A stretch of 64,000 bases of DNA from Apostichopus japonicus (Eukaryota; Echinodermata; Holothuroidea; Aspidochirotida; Stichopodidae). Of this stretch, positions 23,292 to 35,879 are shown piece after piece; within the stretch, counting starts at the first letter, position 1; each line of letters begins with the position of its first letter. The stretch covers positions 8,889,764 through 8,953,763 of the forward strand of contig NC_092583.1 in assembly GCF_037975245.1 (NCBI RefSeq), in the 5' to 3' direction. The position numbers and the translations under genes are program-made. The notes beneath the pieces were generated by a model. The model ran no database searches. It saw nothing but the letters and a program-made list of their open reading frames with translations, and was not told the DNA's origin.

Positions 23292-26200
23292 GTAAATGGA
23301 GTTAATTTATGTATATTTAGCATTAATGGTATGCACATGAGAACATTGTTAACTGTATCTTATTTTGATTTTTTTTGTATATTATATCGAATGTTTACTG
23401 TATATGACATCGACTGTTTACTGTATATGATATCAAATGTTGACTCTATATTATACTGATTGTTTGCTATATATTATTTAATCTGTTTCATATATATTAT
23501 ACTGATTGTTTACTGTATATTATACGGGTTGATTACTATGTATTGTATCGACTGTTTATATATATATTATATTGATTGTTTACTGTATATTAAATTCATT
23601 GTTTACTGTATATTAGATTAAAGTCTGTATGAAAATTGGCTGTGGAATGGAATATCCTTTTCTGATGCGTAACTCGTCCAGCCAATTTTATATCATTAAT
23701 TTAAAACTGATTTCCGTAAGCAAAGGCGAAATTCGCATACGTTGGAATATTCGGTACTTGAATAATTATTTATCCGTTACCCGTTCATTGCAAGAAATAT
23801 TTTGTAGTGGTATCGAGGAGCCTTGTGTCGTTAGCTTAGTAAACTTAATGGGAATTGGTAGATGTTACATAACGTTAGCAATGAAACGTATGCCAGTATG
23901 GTTGAAGAATTTACATACTAGGCTACTCTAATGATCAGTATCCTTATGGAATTATTCCCCGCTGGTTGCAACTTTGACCCTACATGTGAGCAGGATGACA
24001 ATTTTACATCGGTGACTCCGAGCAAAAAAGTCACAAAACATACTCAACACGTGACATGGAGCTGCAACCCCTACCCCCAAATACACAACACACTTATTAT
24101 ATATGTATATTTAATTACAAAGAATGTGATTTTATCAAAACGAAAAAAGAAATTGCTGATAGTTTCTACATTTTGACATGGTTAATTAAGACGATTCTAT
24201 ATATTTCATTTTATAGACGCTCGGTTTGGAAGAAGGTCGTTTCGACCTTGAACTGCTGTGGCCATTCTCGATCTAATACTTACGAAGTTCCGGACCAGTA
24301 TGAACCAAGACCTTCATCAGTTTCCATAACTTCATCTCATGGATCGAGAAACAACTCACAGCAGAGAGTTGGTCATGTGACCGACAGGCAAGGGAAAAGA
24401 TCTTCACCCTTGACAACGGAAAGCTTTCAACCTAATTACGGCATTACCAAACCAAAGTCGCCGCTAAACGCAACACCAAAGGTTCAACGGAAGGTAAAAA
24501 CATCTTCCAGCTCAAGAAAGCGTCAGACCTCTCCAAAGAACAGAGAGGTCACTCTTATCCAGCCCACCAACACCCTGGTAAATAAAGGGCGCCCTCCTCT
24601 TACCAACCAATCAGGGACGACCAAACTTAGATGCCAGTCACGTGGTATCGATCTGAAAGATGTTTCGACCATCATCAAATATGCAAAGTCGATCAGCTTT
24701 CATACTTTACAGTCTCTTTCACCAGACGGTCAAGAATCTTTGAATGAAACAATTAAACGGCAGAAATCCTTCATCAAGTCTTTTTTAAGGTGTCAAGCAA
24801 AGACTCCATGCCACGCCGTCGGGCTTGACCAGGAGTTTGATCAACGCCATTTACAAATACTGCCCTCTTCATGCCGTCAGGCAGTTCGATCACCGGCATT
24901 ACCTCAGGCGTTAGCTCTCCAGCCTCAATCATCCTGTTTAAGACTTCAAGATCAGGAAAACAATGTAAACTTCAATTGTTCAAAAGATGTGACCCTAGCA
25001 CACGCTACCGCCTTACCAAAACCTCGTGACGTCAGCCATATTCCACTAGCAATTGACCTAGTCAATGTACGCAACGCACAGAATAACGGGAGCATCAATC
25101 ACATCATCCAAACACCCATTAAACCACATTCATCAACCAGAGCCAGAAGCCATAGTGAGCAACCTTTGAAGCTAACACCTCTTCCTGCACCGAGAGAGTT
25201 AGTCCCAGGCCAAGAGCCAAAGCTAGCGATTAACAAACAAGATGGCGATGCCTCACGAGTGGATGGGTTGGTAGCAGGCTCAAGGAGCGAAGTGGAACTA
25301 GACGGGTATGCAGCCAAAACACATAAAGTCCTGATACGAAATGTCAACATTGCCCGATATCCATCAGTATCAAGAAATGAGTTACCCTCGGAGAAAGCGC
25401 CTTTGATACATCCAAATGTCAACTGGTCACAGCCACGAAAGGTATTCAGGCTCACAGATATTAATTGTAGAAATTTCGATGAATTATGTTGCAAAAAAAC
25501 ACCCAAAAATAAATAAATCTAGGAACAACAAGAGGAAAAACAAACGATAAGAAATGAAACAATAGACATAATGACTTTCAGACGTGGATTTCGTCGATTA
25601 TTTTCACATCGAATGAAAATTGATTAAAAATTTACATTGTAACACCAATAGATTATACTAAACAATTGCAAATGTTTAAACTGAACAGTAGTCCGTATTA
25701 GCTTCATGATTAGTCCATTAAATTTATTTTAATTCAACCCATTTCATAATAGTAGCTTTACGTTAGTTCACAATTTGAGTCTTCCACTTTCATTATCGGT
25801 CATCTGTAATTATCTGTAGATCTTTTAATTATATCTGGACAACTTGTTTGTCGATTATTCCTCCAGGTTGCTATTACCAAACCTGTCCCATTTAACACCG
25901 ATGCAACGGCTGAACCAATTGAGGCAACGGCTGAACCAGTCACGGCAACGACTGAACCAGATGAGGGAACGGCTGAACCAGACGAGGCAACGGCTAAATC
26001 AGTCAAACCAACGACTGAACAAGTCAAAGCAACGGCTGAACTACTCAAAGTAACGGCTGAACAACTTGTTTGTCGATTATGCCTCCAGTTTGCTATTACC
26101 AAACCTGCCCCAATTAAGACCGAAACAACGACTGAACCAGTTGAGGCAACGGTGGCTAAACCAATCAAAGCAACAGCTGAACCAGTCATAGCAACGGCCG

Positions 26201-28338
26201 AACCAGACGAGGCAACGGCTGATCCAGTCGAGGCAACGGCTGAACTAGTCAAAGCAATCGCTGAACCTTTCAAGGCGAAGGCTGAACTAGTGAAAGAAAC
26301 AGCTGAACCAGTCAAAGAAACTGTCAAGCCAATCAAAACAACGGCTGAACAAGTTAATGCAAAGTCTAAACCAGTCCAAGCAATGACTGAACTAGTCTTG
26401 ACCAAGCATACGCTAACTCCAGACAAGAATGTTGTTGTGAGGTGAGCAAAATGTTCTGAAAAATCTAGCTAAATGTTTGTAAGGATTTTCAAACTTACTT
26501 TTTGTTACTTGCCAAGTCAGCATTAACTTTCTCCGTTGTCTTAGTAAGGGTGTGGGGAGGGGTGGGTGGGGTTCTGCAATGGTGACAAATAATTAAAAAG
26601 CAATAAATAATGTTCTGCTTTACTTTATTTCACTCATCTCATTTTTTTCTAATTCTATTTCATCTGGTATACTTGATCTTGATGAGAAAGTAGAACACCT
26701 TCATAAACGTTGCATATAACAGCTTCTAATAATCTATTTTCATTCATTAGGAAAACAACAGCAGCAAAGCTACAGCATTTATTTCCAGAATGTGAGTTGC
26801 TATTGCAAAGTGATCTTCAGCATATTTTACATCCGACCACCAACAAACCGATAACTCTTGGCAAAGGAGCGTTTGGAGTAGTAAGGCTAATGAAAAACAT
26901 CAAAACTGGAAGGCTTTGTGCTGTGAAAACCTTTCAAAATCATCTTATGAATGCGAAAATATTCAAGGTTAGCAAAGCGAAAAAATTTAGTTGACCAAAC
27001 TTGATCTCATACGGTACGTCAGAGTTTTGTGGCGTGTTTTCTCTGACGTCACGATTATGACTTCAGTTTACGGCTTTATGGCTTTATTAATTAATTAATT
27101 AATTTTGTATATCAAATTGACAAAATATTATGGCATCGAAACTATCATGTCTTTGGTAACCAAGAAGGTGTAGGAAATCTTATCTTTGTAATAATTGTTC
27201 GTTATTACATATATAATCTGAAATGATATGTACTGCAAACGAATATCAAGAAAATCACTCATTTAAAAAAAAATAGTATTAGAAATAAATTATTCAATAT
27301 ACCAATAAACATTCAGTTTAATTGTGATGTGTCTGTTAATACTTGTAACAAAGATAATTTATAACAATAATTTTTGAAATGAATAAGATTTACGATCTCG
27401 GTAGGTTTAGTTTTTAAAATAAACCATACCATTCCACCTTTTCATAAGGGCCCACATTACTTTCTGAATGTTCAATTCTCATTTTTCCGCTGCAGGACAT
27501 CTCCATCAGTTATCGTAAATTGATAAATATGCATATTTAATAATTTGTGCGTTCCTTACAAATGCTAACAAAGTTCGAAAGCCAGTTTAGAAAAAATAAA
27601 TAAAATATGAAACGAATATCAAAGATTATTTTTGTCCGTATCTTCATCTTTTCTTTACTCACTGTGTAATAACTGATTCTCTTTTCCTTTGGACAGGACG
27701 CAAAGGTGGAGGTTCAGATGTTAACTAAACTACGCGGTTTGAAGTGCGTCCCAGAACTGTTCGGTATTGTTCCAGCAGAGGGGAACACCGGGGTTCCTTC
27801 TGTCGTTCAAGAATTTATCGGTGACCAAGACACTCTAATGACATGTACTATTAAAACCGCTATTCGCAAGAAGATCTTTTCTGCTGATATTATCGTTCGT
27901 GTTGCTCTGAGCATCGTTAAAGCCCTCATAGATGTTCAATCACGAGGAATTTTTCACTGTGACCTTAAACCTGACAATATAATGCTGATGCCTGAGCTTC
28001 AAGGAGGGCAAGATCCTCATATCAAAATCATCGATTTTGGAAGAGCAGTAAGCACGGCTAATAAACCAAAATACGAACATCTCACACCAGAGAGGCAAGG
28101 TGAGGTCCTCCAAAGGTCCGCCCACATCGCCCCGGAAGTAGTCCTAGGGTTATTGCCATACAGTGAAAATTCAGAAATGTATTCATTAGGTAAGATCTTC
28201 ATTAGAATGGCCGGAGACCGATCTAAATATTTGAAAAAGATTGGCAAAATGTGCATGCATGACGATTTTCGTCAGAGACCAACGATGAAGAAACTCAAGG
28301 AGGAACTGACGTCATATATAGGGAGGAAGCAATGCTAG
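23233..28338 (+). CDS. Gene B: protein kinase with disordered N-terminal half and heptad-repeat exon
   Basis: Five exons (23233-23291, 24217-25441, 25867-26441, 26751-26967, 27697-28338) join in phase to exactly 906 codons including TAG. Residues 1-428 are basic, Ser/Pro-rich and probably disordered. Residues 429-620 are 7-residue repeats of the type ATAEPVE. Residues 650-905 form a kinase domain with glycine loop GKGAFGVV (657-664), ATP lysine K679, helix-C E697, catalytic loop HCDLKPDN (D781), DFG (805-807) and APE (837-839). All catalytic residues are present, so activity is expected. The Cys in HCD replaces the usual Arg, so activation-loop phosphorylation control may be reduced (inference). 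AATAAA lies at 28389-28394. The family within the kinome is not identified. Confidence 0.85.
23386..23620. repeat. Intronic minisatellite with TGTTTAC motifs
   Basis: About ten degraded units of roughly 23-25 bp built on tgtttactgtatatta, in the first coding intron of gene B. Five exact TGTTTAC words occur at 23392, 23415, 23507, 23577 and 23600. Confidence 0.7.
24217..25441 (+). CDS. Gene B large disordered exon
   Basis: The exon is 1,225 nt, phase 2 to 0, with acceptor ttttatag and donor aag|gtattc. It is basic and rich in Ser, Pro, Gln and Asn, with no recognised fold and many SP/TP and RxxS sites that could be phosphorylated. The frame also stays open past the donor to a stop at 25514-25516, so intron retention would give a kinase-less form. 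Part of its 3' half has a decayed relative at 33964-34583. Confidence 0.75.
25867..26441 (+). CDS. Gene B heptad-repeat exon
   Basis: The exon is 575 nt, phase 0 to 2, with acceptor tcctccag and donor gtgagc. It encodes about 22 copies of a 7-residue unit (ATAEPVE/K, a 21-bp DNA unit based on gcaacggctgaaccagtcgag) in two arrays. The arrays are separated by QLVCRLCLQFAITKPAP. The repeat is acidic and basic with Thr and Pro, so it is probably an extended spacer and not a coiled coil. The copy at 34655-34815 has only a few units, so repeat number is unstable. Confidence 0.8.
26751..26967 (+). CDS. Gene B kinase N-lobe exon
   Basis: The exon is 217 nt, phase 2 to 0, with acceptor cattag and donor gttagc. 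It encodes the glycine-rich loop GKGAFGVV and the lysine motif CAVKTF. A near copy is at 35880-36108. Confidence 0.9.
27697..28338 (+). CDS. Gene B kinase C-lobe exon and stop
   Basis: The exon is 642 nt including TAG. It follows acceptor ggacag in phase 0. It carries helix C (KVEVQML), HCDLKPDN, IIDFG, HIAPE and the helix-F region MYSLGKIF. Its end also shows the conserved late Arg (FRQRPTM). Confidence 0.92.
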   Translation, partial: DAKVEVQMLTKLRGLKCVPELFGIVPAEGNTGVPSVVQEFIGDQDTLMTCTIKTAIRKKIFSADIIVRVALSIVKALIDVQSRGIFHCDLKPDNIMLMPELQGGQDPHIKIIDFGRAVSTANKPKYEHLTPERQGEVLQRSAHIAPEVVLGLLPYSENSEMYSLGKIFIRMAGDRSKYLKKIGKMCMHDDFRQRPTMKKLKEELTSYIGRKQC

Positions 28339-28399
28339 ACAATGACGTCACATGGATGGCATCCGGCCGAGAAACTTTATGAAAACTAAATAAACAATG

Positions 28400-29540
28400 A
28401 TTATCGTTAGAGGATTTTGCCTTGTGACGTAATGTTTCACAGAGTTCCGCCGTGTGAAATCAACTTTTACACACAAAATTCTCGAGTAACGCTGATATAC
28501 GACATAGCGCCCTCGATTAGTTCCAGCAACTTCGAGAAAAACGCGACACATGAGGGATTCTTTGGAGTCCATTTACGTAACGTCCATATTGTTTAGTTAA
28601 TGTCCTGTCAATTGTGTTCTTCAAAGTATTATTTTTTTTACTATATTAAAGAATGCATCTATACGCTGAGCAATATTTCTCTTTCAAATAAAAACCTTTC
28701 CAAACAAAACTTAATGCCTTAGCCCACGTAACAACATGATACGATAACAATGAATATAAAACAATGTTTGACAATGCCTTAAGAAATTTTAAACTGAAAT
28801 AAATTAAAATAATTAAAAATAAATCTAAAACTATTATCTATGATCTTCCATTTATTGTATTTTAAATATTAAAGCCATATTTAAAAATTGACCCCAAACG
28901 TAGCTCCGTTATCATCACTTAACCCCGCCCCCATCCCACCCTCACCTCACCATGGCACTACCATTGGCTAGTGTGCTGCTAAAATACGAACTCACATATG
29001 GGTTTGACACGGTGACCACATCGAATGAAATAGAATAGCAATGATGTGCGGCTAGCAATGCGGAAGAAACTTTGGCCTTAGGTTCATTGTGCGTACTCAA
29101 ATTTATTGTTACGAAAATGATTACTATTTTTTTGTGTAACTCTTCTTAAAAAATTCTGACTACGGCGTAGTAAACAGAATAGCCAAAATACCAAAAATAA
29201 CGAAAGCCAGAATGTGATTAGACAAACATACGACCTGTTTTCATTGTGCACTATACTATAGAGGGGATTTTTTAGTGACGGAGGTTTGACGGCTTAATAC
29301 AAAAATGAACAGAAAACTATCTGCATTTTTAGATCAAAACACACACAACAATGGGCTCAACAGAGATCTCTCTTTTAGGAGTATATATGCTAAGCTAAAT
29401 ACCAATAAGGTCTAGTTTCTTCCATTTCATTACTGCAACTGAAGAAGAGCCGTGTTGATGCTCGAAATATTTTGTAACCGATTTAACGTTCTAAGTAATA
29501 AAGTTGGAAATGAAAGTATTATTTTTTCCATTTTTTCTTG
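28400..29540. other. Intergenic, nothing coding seen
   Basis: AT-rich sequence after gene B. The only structured word is ctgaagaagagccgtgttgatgctcgaaa at 29439-29467, a phrase like the tails of non-LTR or Penelope-type elements. No ORF of substance is seen. Confidence 0.4.
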
Positions 29541-29561
29541 TGGATACATATATATATACAC

Positions 29562-29582
29562 ACACACACACATATATATATA

Positions 29583-29656
<74 letters not shown>

Positions 29657-30330
29657 TATATAGATATATATTTACAAACATACACACGTACACACATACA
29701 TATGGTAAGAGTGAGACAGGTGGGACAGATAAGACGGATGAGATAGATGGTAAGAGTGAGACAGATAAGAAGGATGAGATAGATGGTAAGAGTGAGACAG
29801 GTGAGACAGATAAGACGGATGAGATAGATGAGATAGGTGCTAAGATTGAAATAGAAAAGACGGATGAGATAGATGGTAAGACTGAGACAGATAAAACGGA
29901 TGAGATAGATGGTAAGAGTGAGACAGGTGAGACAGATAAGACGGATGAGATAGATGGTAAGAGTGAGACAGGTGAGACAGATAAGACGGATGAGATAGAT
30001 GGTAAGAGTGAGACAAGTAAGACGGATGAGATAGATGGTAAGAGTGAGACAGGTGAGACAGATAAGACGGATGAGATAGATGGTAAGACTTAGACAGATA
30101 AGAGGGATGAAATAGATGGTAAGACTGAGACTGATAAGAGGGATGAGATAGATGGTGCGATTGAGGCAGGCGAGACAAATATGAGGGATAAGATGGAGGA
30201 GAAAGATGAAGGACAGAAATGGACAGATGAGATAGATCGGAGAGACTGCAGAAAAGAATGAGATAAAGAAAATTATGAGAGAGATGAGAAGGAAAAGTCA
30301 GATGGGAGAGATGAATCCGGAAGAGACTTT
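29562..30330. repeat. Microsatellite plus GATA/GAGA minisatellite
   Basis: CA and TA dinucleotides (29562-29700) lead into tandem 30-45-bp units of the form gagatagatggtaagagtgagacaggtgagacagataagacg from about 29703 to 30230, degrading to 30330. One plus frame reads [15 protein letters not shown]-type repeats until TAG near 30092. The minus frame reads SYHLSHP-type repeats. Neither has splice or start support, so I treat it as non-coding. Confidence 0.85.
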
Positions 30331-32140
30331 TAAGACTAATGAATGGGTTTTTACCTAGAAATAAATAAGACGTCAAATGGTGTATTATGAGGTATATTTG
30401 TAATCTATAGGTTAGGTTTATAATTAGCTCTATACGTAAGGTTGTGCTGATAAACACTCTTGTTCTTTGTGTGTGGTTGAAAAGATGGCGCACTAATTAT
30501 TCCCGGCTGAATGAACCCCCCCCCCCCTTTCTCTCTTTCTCTACTCCACACACTTACGCAGATTTCTGTGTTTGTAACACAGTTTATCGTCAAACGTTGT
30601 TTTCGTTGAGGTGTTTAAACAAGCAACAAGATTTTTTATTTTCTTTAATTTAAATTAATCACATGCACTCACAAAAGATTCAGACATCTATCTTTATTCA
30701 TAACAGATTTATTTAAGAGATTATCTGCCAAGGCTGGCTGCTGGAATCTATGAATAATGGCATAAAGTAAACATAGAAACGCAAGATATTAGACAATGTA
30801 TCATTAATCTTTGCCTCTTTACAACATGAACTGCTTTTTTGTATAGATGTAATGTTTGTAATTTTCCCATTGTCACTTATAAGATAAATATCTTGAAACG
30901 TGTCTTACTAATGATCGGTTATCGATCGTGTAATTGTTGTAAGGTTTCCAAGGTAAATATTTAAGAATTTTAAAAACACAGAACAATATGTAAGTATAGG
31001 GATGACAAATTTGTTTTATCTCGGATTTTGAATAAAACGCAATTAAAATTAATGTGGCTGTTTTGAAAACTAAGTCGGGTTAACTAACATAACTTGTAAA
31101 GAATGAAACAGTATTATAACAACGAAGAAACTCTTTGCTGGGTCGCCATTTTTACAACGTTCTTTTAAATGAATCATTTCATATTGGTATAAGAATATCT
31201 TGTTCTTTATCCCATATTTGTTACCGGCCAGCCTATGTAGGCCGGAACAAAAACCCCTCCCTATATGTCTCCCTCTTCGTCAGGCCTGCTAACTATAAGT
31301 TAATAGCTTACAAGCCGTTTAAGCCATTCATTGCAACATGCTGTATTCCATGACTAAACACATTTTAACTGCAAGTGAGGGCGAACTATAACAAAAGAGA
31401 ACATTTCTCTAATAAAAAAAATCTCAAAATAGACTTAACCTTGTTACTCAAAATTCTCTCAGCACGTAAACCTAAACTCCTGCAATTTTATCATTAACAC
31501 GACACACGGAATAAAGCAAACTACATGGGAAGTTTTTGTTTTTATAACCGAATGTTTGGCAGAGCAAAGATTGTTGTGTTAAGGACAAATGATTAAGATG
31601 ATTTTATAAGATTAATACGTACCGTATTTCTATTAAGCTTTTTGACCCCTTCCGAGTGGGTTAAAATACTGCCCACTTTCACCCACTGACCTAACATCAT
31701 GTTCAAACTGTGAACAGTTGTTGAAATAATTTTAAAATGCCTCCAATAGGTCGACGCTACTTTGCAGAGACCAGCCAACACCCGCCTTCAAATTCGACAC
31801 TCGATTCAACTCGGAATAAAATTGAAACTATAATGCGTGGATGTGATGGTGGTATATTGATGATATTACCCCTATCTCAGTACGCGAATTATATTTCAGT
31901 CATACAGCGACTTGAATCGAGGGTTGAATATATAAATCTTTTAAAATTCGATGAGTATGACGTACAGCACACTGGTGCGTAAAAGTGATACAAATCCAAC
32001 GTAGCCTGATTATGACGTGGCGTTGTGTATAATGAGAGATACTGTAAACTGTACTTTAAGGAAAATATAGTAATACAATTAAAACAAAGTGATGGAAATT
32101 TATCATTCGCAAAACCAAACTATCACAAGACAATTATTAT
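30331..32140. other. Intergenic, one weak ORF
   Basis: Mostly AT-rich single-copy-like DNA. An 81-codon plus ORF at 31737-31982 starts MPPIGRRYFAETSQHPPS and contains a possible donor (cactg|gtgcgt) near its end. It has no recognised domain and no visible match to gene B, so it may be chance or an exon of the decayed copy B'. Confidence 0.3.
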
Positions 32141-32144
32141 GTAG

Positions 32145-33962
32145 TTAGTTCAGTTTAGTTTAGTAGAAAAAAGGATCAGGAGGGACACTTAAGTCCCCAT
32201 CAAGGACCCTATAGAGAGAGAAAAAAAAATGAACACACAGACACTCAGACCCGATTACAATGCTTAAAGTGCTTGTCCAAAGCATTCTTAAACCCATTCA
32301 CACTACTTGCAAGTACAACTTTCTCAGGCAAACCATTCCACTCATTCACAACCCTATTAGAAAAAAAATTATGCCGAATATTAATCCTACTATGCGACTT
32401 TTGGAGTTTAAGACAATGATCTCTAGTACAACTACTGTTAGCAAACAAGAAAAAGTCGGTAAAGGATAAATTGTCGAAACCATTCACAATCTTGAAAACC
32501 TGGATCAAGTCCCCACGTAACCTCCTAAGCTCCAGTGTGGTGAGATTCAACAGTTGTAACCGCCTATAATAAGGAACCCTCTTTAAGGAACTAATCATCC
32601 TAGTAGCCCTCCTCTGGACCTTTTCAAGTACTTCCGTATCCTTAGCAAAGTAAGGGTTTCAAGCCTGCACAGCATACTCCAGATGAGGCCTAACCAACTG
32701 CTTATAAAGCCTAACTACGATGTCCTCTTTCAGAAAACTGAAGTTCCTCTTGATCATACCTAAAACCCTATTACCTCTTTTAGCAGCTTCAAGACAATGT
32801 TTAGAAGGTTGCAGAGATGAGTCAATGTAGATACCTAGGTCTCTTTCAACAGAGACCTCCTGTAACTCCACACCATTAAGATTGTATGTAAACTTTTGGT
32901 TACTACTACCAATATGCATTACCTCACATTTATCAATATTAAAAAGCATTTGCCACCCCTGAGACCAGGAAAAAATCTTATCCAAATCCGCTTGAAATTT
33001 CTCAGAATCGCTTTTGGAAGAGACCTCAGAATACAATTTGGTGTCATCAGCAAACTTCTTAGCTTTACACCAAATATCTCCGTCATGTCATTTATATAGG
33101 CAACAAACAACAAGGGACCTACCCTTGTGGAACCCCACTAGTAACGTTCTGCCAAGAAGAAGCACAGCCTTTAATTACCACCCTCTGTTCCCTATTACCA
33201 AGCCAATTCCCGATCCAAGACAGTAAATTCCCTATGACACCCATGCTCTTCAGCCTAAGTAAAAGACGCTGGTGGGGAACTTTATCAAAGGCATTCTGGA
33301 AATCCAGGAACACGACATCTACAGACCTCTGCCTATTTAGTGAACTTGCTACATCTTCCATAAACTCAAGGATATTAGTGAGACAAGACCTTTTTTGACA
33401 AAAGCCATGTTGAGACTCTCTGGTCAAAGACTGACTGCTGAAGTGACAGACCATAGACCTTTTAACAATAGACTCCATGACCTTACAAACTACACTAGTG
33501 AGACTAACGGGTCTATAATTACAGGGCTTAGACTTATCACCCTTCTTGAAAATTGGGGTAATATTAACACATCTCCAGTCCCTAGGAACATAACCTTCAT
33601 CCATAAATTTACTAAAAACCAACGAGAGTGGAACGCAGAAATGGTGTGCAAAAGTCTTCAACAAATACGGATGGATTGCATCCGGTCCAGAAGCTTTAGA
33701 AACATTTAGACGAAGCAGCTCCTTTAAGACAACCTCATTCGAAAATAAGACCGTATCCAGTTAAAGCCTATCACTGCCCCCCTGAAAATCTGGAATACTA
33801 CTCGTATCTTCCCTTGTGAAAACCGACACAAAATAGTTGTTCAAAAGATCTGCAAGATCCTGACTATCAGTTACTATATTATCAGCCTGTGGTGCCCTAA
33901 GAGAAACAATTGCATCTTTTACTTTCTGCTTTGACCTGACATAAGAAAAGAAAGTTCTTCAG
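32145..33962 (-). mobile_element. 5'-truncated, inactivated CR1/Jockey-type LINE
   Basis: On the minus strand it encodes the reverse transcriptase core: FKKGDKSKPCNYRPVSLTS, then FLDFQNAFDKVPH, then SGVPQG, then FADDTKLY, then RDLGI and the C-terminal thumb and tail, ending near 32245. The endonuclease half is missing. The frame is broken by a deletion after SGVPQG (about 33119), a further shift before FADD, a stop after SLQP..YAVQA (about 32658) and another in the linker. The 3' end carries a short aaactaaactgaact repeat, as is typical for CR1-like tails. The element abuts the copy of gene B exon 2, so it either interrupted it or replaced its 5' half. Confidence 0.88.
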
Positions 33963-34654
33963 GCTTGTCTTATACAAATCAAGCGAATATAACATATACA
34001 CCCGATGTGGCCTTACAAGGACAAATTAAACCACCGGAGTCTTGTGACGTCACACATATTTCATTTGCACTTAGTCATTGCAAGATACCCGATGTACGAA
34101 ATAGCAGAAGCAACAAACGATTTGTCCAAAGAGTAATTAAACCAAATCCGTGCCCCAGAAAAAATCCCAACATCTCATTTGTTGCCAGGAGGGTTAACTG
34201 TCCCAAATCAGGAACCAAACCCAACCATTATCAGTCATAACAATTTAAGTTACCGTTTACAAGAATTCGTGGTTGGGGCAGGGAGCTGCTACTCTAGCAG
34301 CTCCCTGGTTGGGGTTATCAAAGAGATGAATCTAGATGGTAGTTCAATGAGACCACCCACAGTCCCTACACAGCCGCCCCCAAATGTATCCAGGGTCAAA
34401 GGTGGTGATGGTAGAATCGTGCGATCGTCTGTGAATTTGGTTGGACGTAAAGCAGTTAGGCAAGGCGTAGCCAAAGGCGAAGCTTTCCGAGGGTTAACGC
34501 TACAAAATGCAGTCACAACCACTCATGGACCAAGGAGACGGACGGACGGACAAAGTGATGTACATACTTCATATAAAATCTAATCCGGGACAGATTATCA
34601 GACTAAGGCTAATCGAAACGGACAATCGTTTGTAGATATTGTTTATTCCTGCAG

Positions 34655-34815
34655 ATTACTACTGCCAAATCCGTCCACAATAATCACCATGTAAAGATTG
34701 AACCACTCAAAGCAACGATTAAACCACAAAAAGCAACGGCTGAAGCAATCAAAGCAACGGCTGAACCAGTCACGATCAAGTCTACGCAGACTCAGGAAAA
34801 GAAAATTGTTGTAAG
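34655..34815 (+). pseudogene. B' heptad-repeat exon
   Basis: The acceptor is cctgcag and the donor gtgagac. It has the same phases as exon 25867-26441 but only four or five repeat units (KATAEAI, KATAEPV). Confidence 0.7.
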
Positions 34816-35879
34816 GTGAGACTAAGTTTGTTTGTTTCCGCCAGTTGAAAAATGAATTAAATGAATTTCTTTGATTTACAATGGGATTAAAATCTGTCCA
34901 GAATAATCCAAACTGTCGACAGATATTATGAACATGCAGGTTACTCAATAGTCACGTGGATTACGATGACAAATAATAACGAATTGGAAAAGGGAAAGCA
35001 TGAGCGAACGATTGTATATGGACAAATTTACATTGATTGAATTGTCACATGAACAAAATGACCAGCATTCCAACTGACGAAGTTGAATATGAAACATCTT
35101 GAGTGACGATCTATATCGAATATTTTTCTATAGACCTGACGTATGGAACGCGAAATGGGACAGAATGTGGGAAGTTATACTAAGCTAAATGCTTCTGTAC
35201 TTTCTGACGAGTTAGACGATGAAGCAGAAGTGGGGGGGGGGGGGGTGTTAGATCTGAGCGGGGAGGATTTATATGGTAGAGATCAATATTTCTCATTGAT
35301 TCTAAGGGCAGAGGCGGAGGAAGAAGTTTAATTTGGGTACGTTGAGAATGAGCACTGGGACATTGAGACATGCTAACTGATTCGATGGGACAGACACAAA
35401 CTCAACTCAATACGGCTCGACAAAATGGGTCCTTGATGCATTTTTCAACCAAACGGAAATTAAATTATAATTTTTACTCTCGCGATAAAGAGCACTTTTA
35501 AATAATATGTTTTCAAATTTCTCATCAAAGAGGCACTCTTTTTTATAAAAAGAGTACACCTTTTTAATTACGCGAAATTATATTTTTGGCCATTAACACA
35601 ATGGAAAAAATTAAAATTTATGTAAAGGGAACCCTCTGAGGTTTTTCGAAAGATAGGTCCCTAACCCAGAGTGATGTCAACCAGCGAAGGAAAAGCAATG
35701 ATGAATTGAACGCATAGTTTCGTGAAAAGATTCATATTCAATTAATTGGAGAACTTTGTGTGATGTTTGTACTCCGGGACGAGAAATAACACTCATATGT
35801 TAATATATACTAAAAATTAGAATTATGGTCGAGTTTTAATAACAGTCTCTTCATGTTTCCTTATTTTTTTTCAATTTAG

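Noticed and set aside
24056-25516. Single 486-codon ORF starting at 24056
   Set aside because: The first 53 codons lie upstream of the acceptor at 24215-24216 and read intron. The real exon starts at 24217 and splices to the ATG exon at 23233.
25800-26426. 208-codon minus-strand ORF rich in SAV and TGS repeats
   Set aside because: It is the shadow of the heptad-repeat exon of gene B. The plus strand has correct phases and splice sites.
29840-30493. 217-codon minus ORF of SYHLSHP repeats
   Set aside because: It is a translation of a minisatellite with no supporting signals.
31737-31982. 81-codon ORF as a confident gene
   Set aside because: It has no domain, no homology to gene B that I can see, and only a weak donor. 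Kept as a low-confidence note only.
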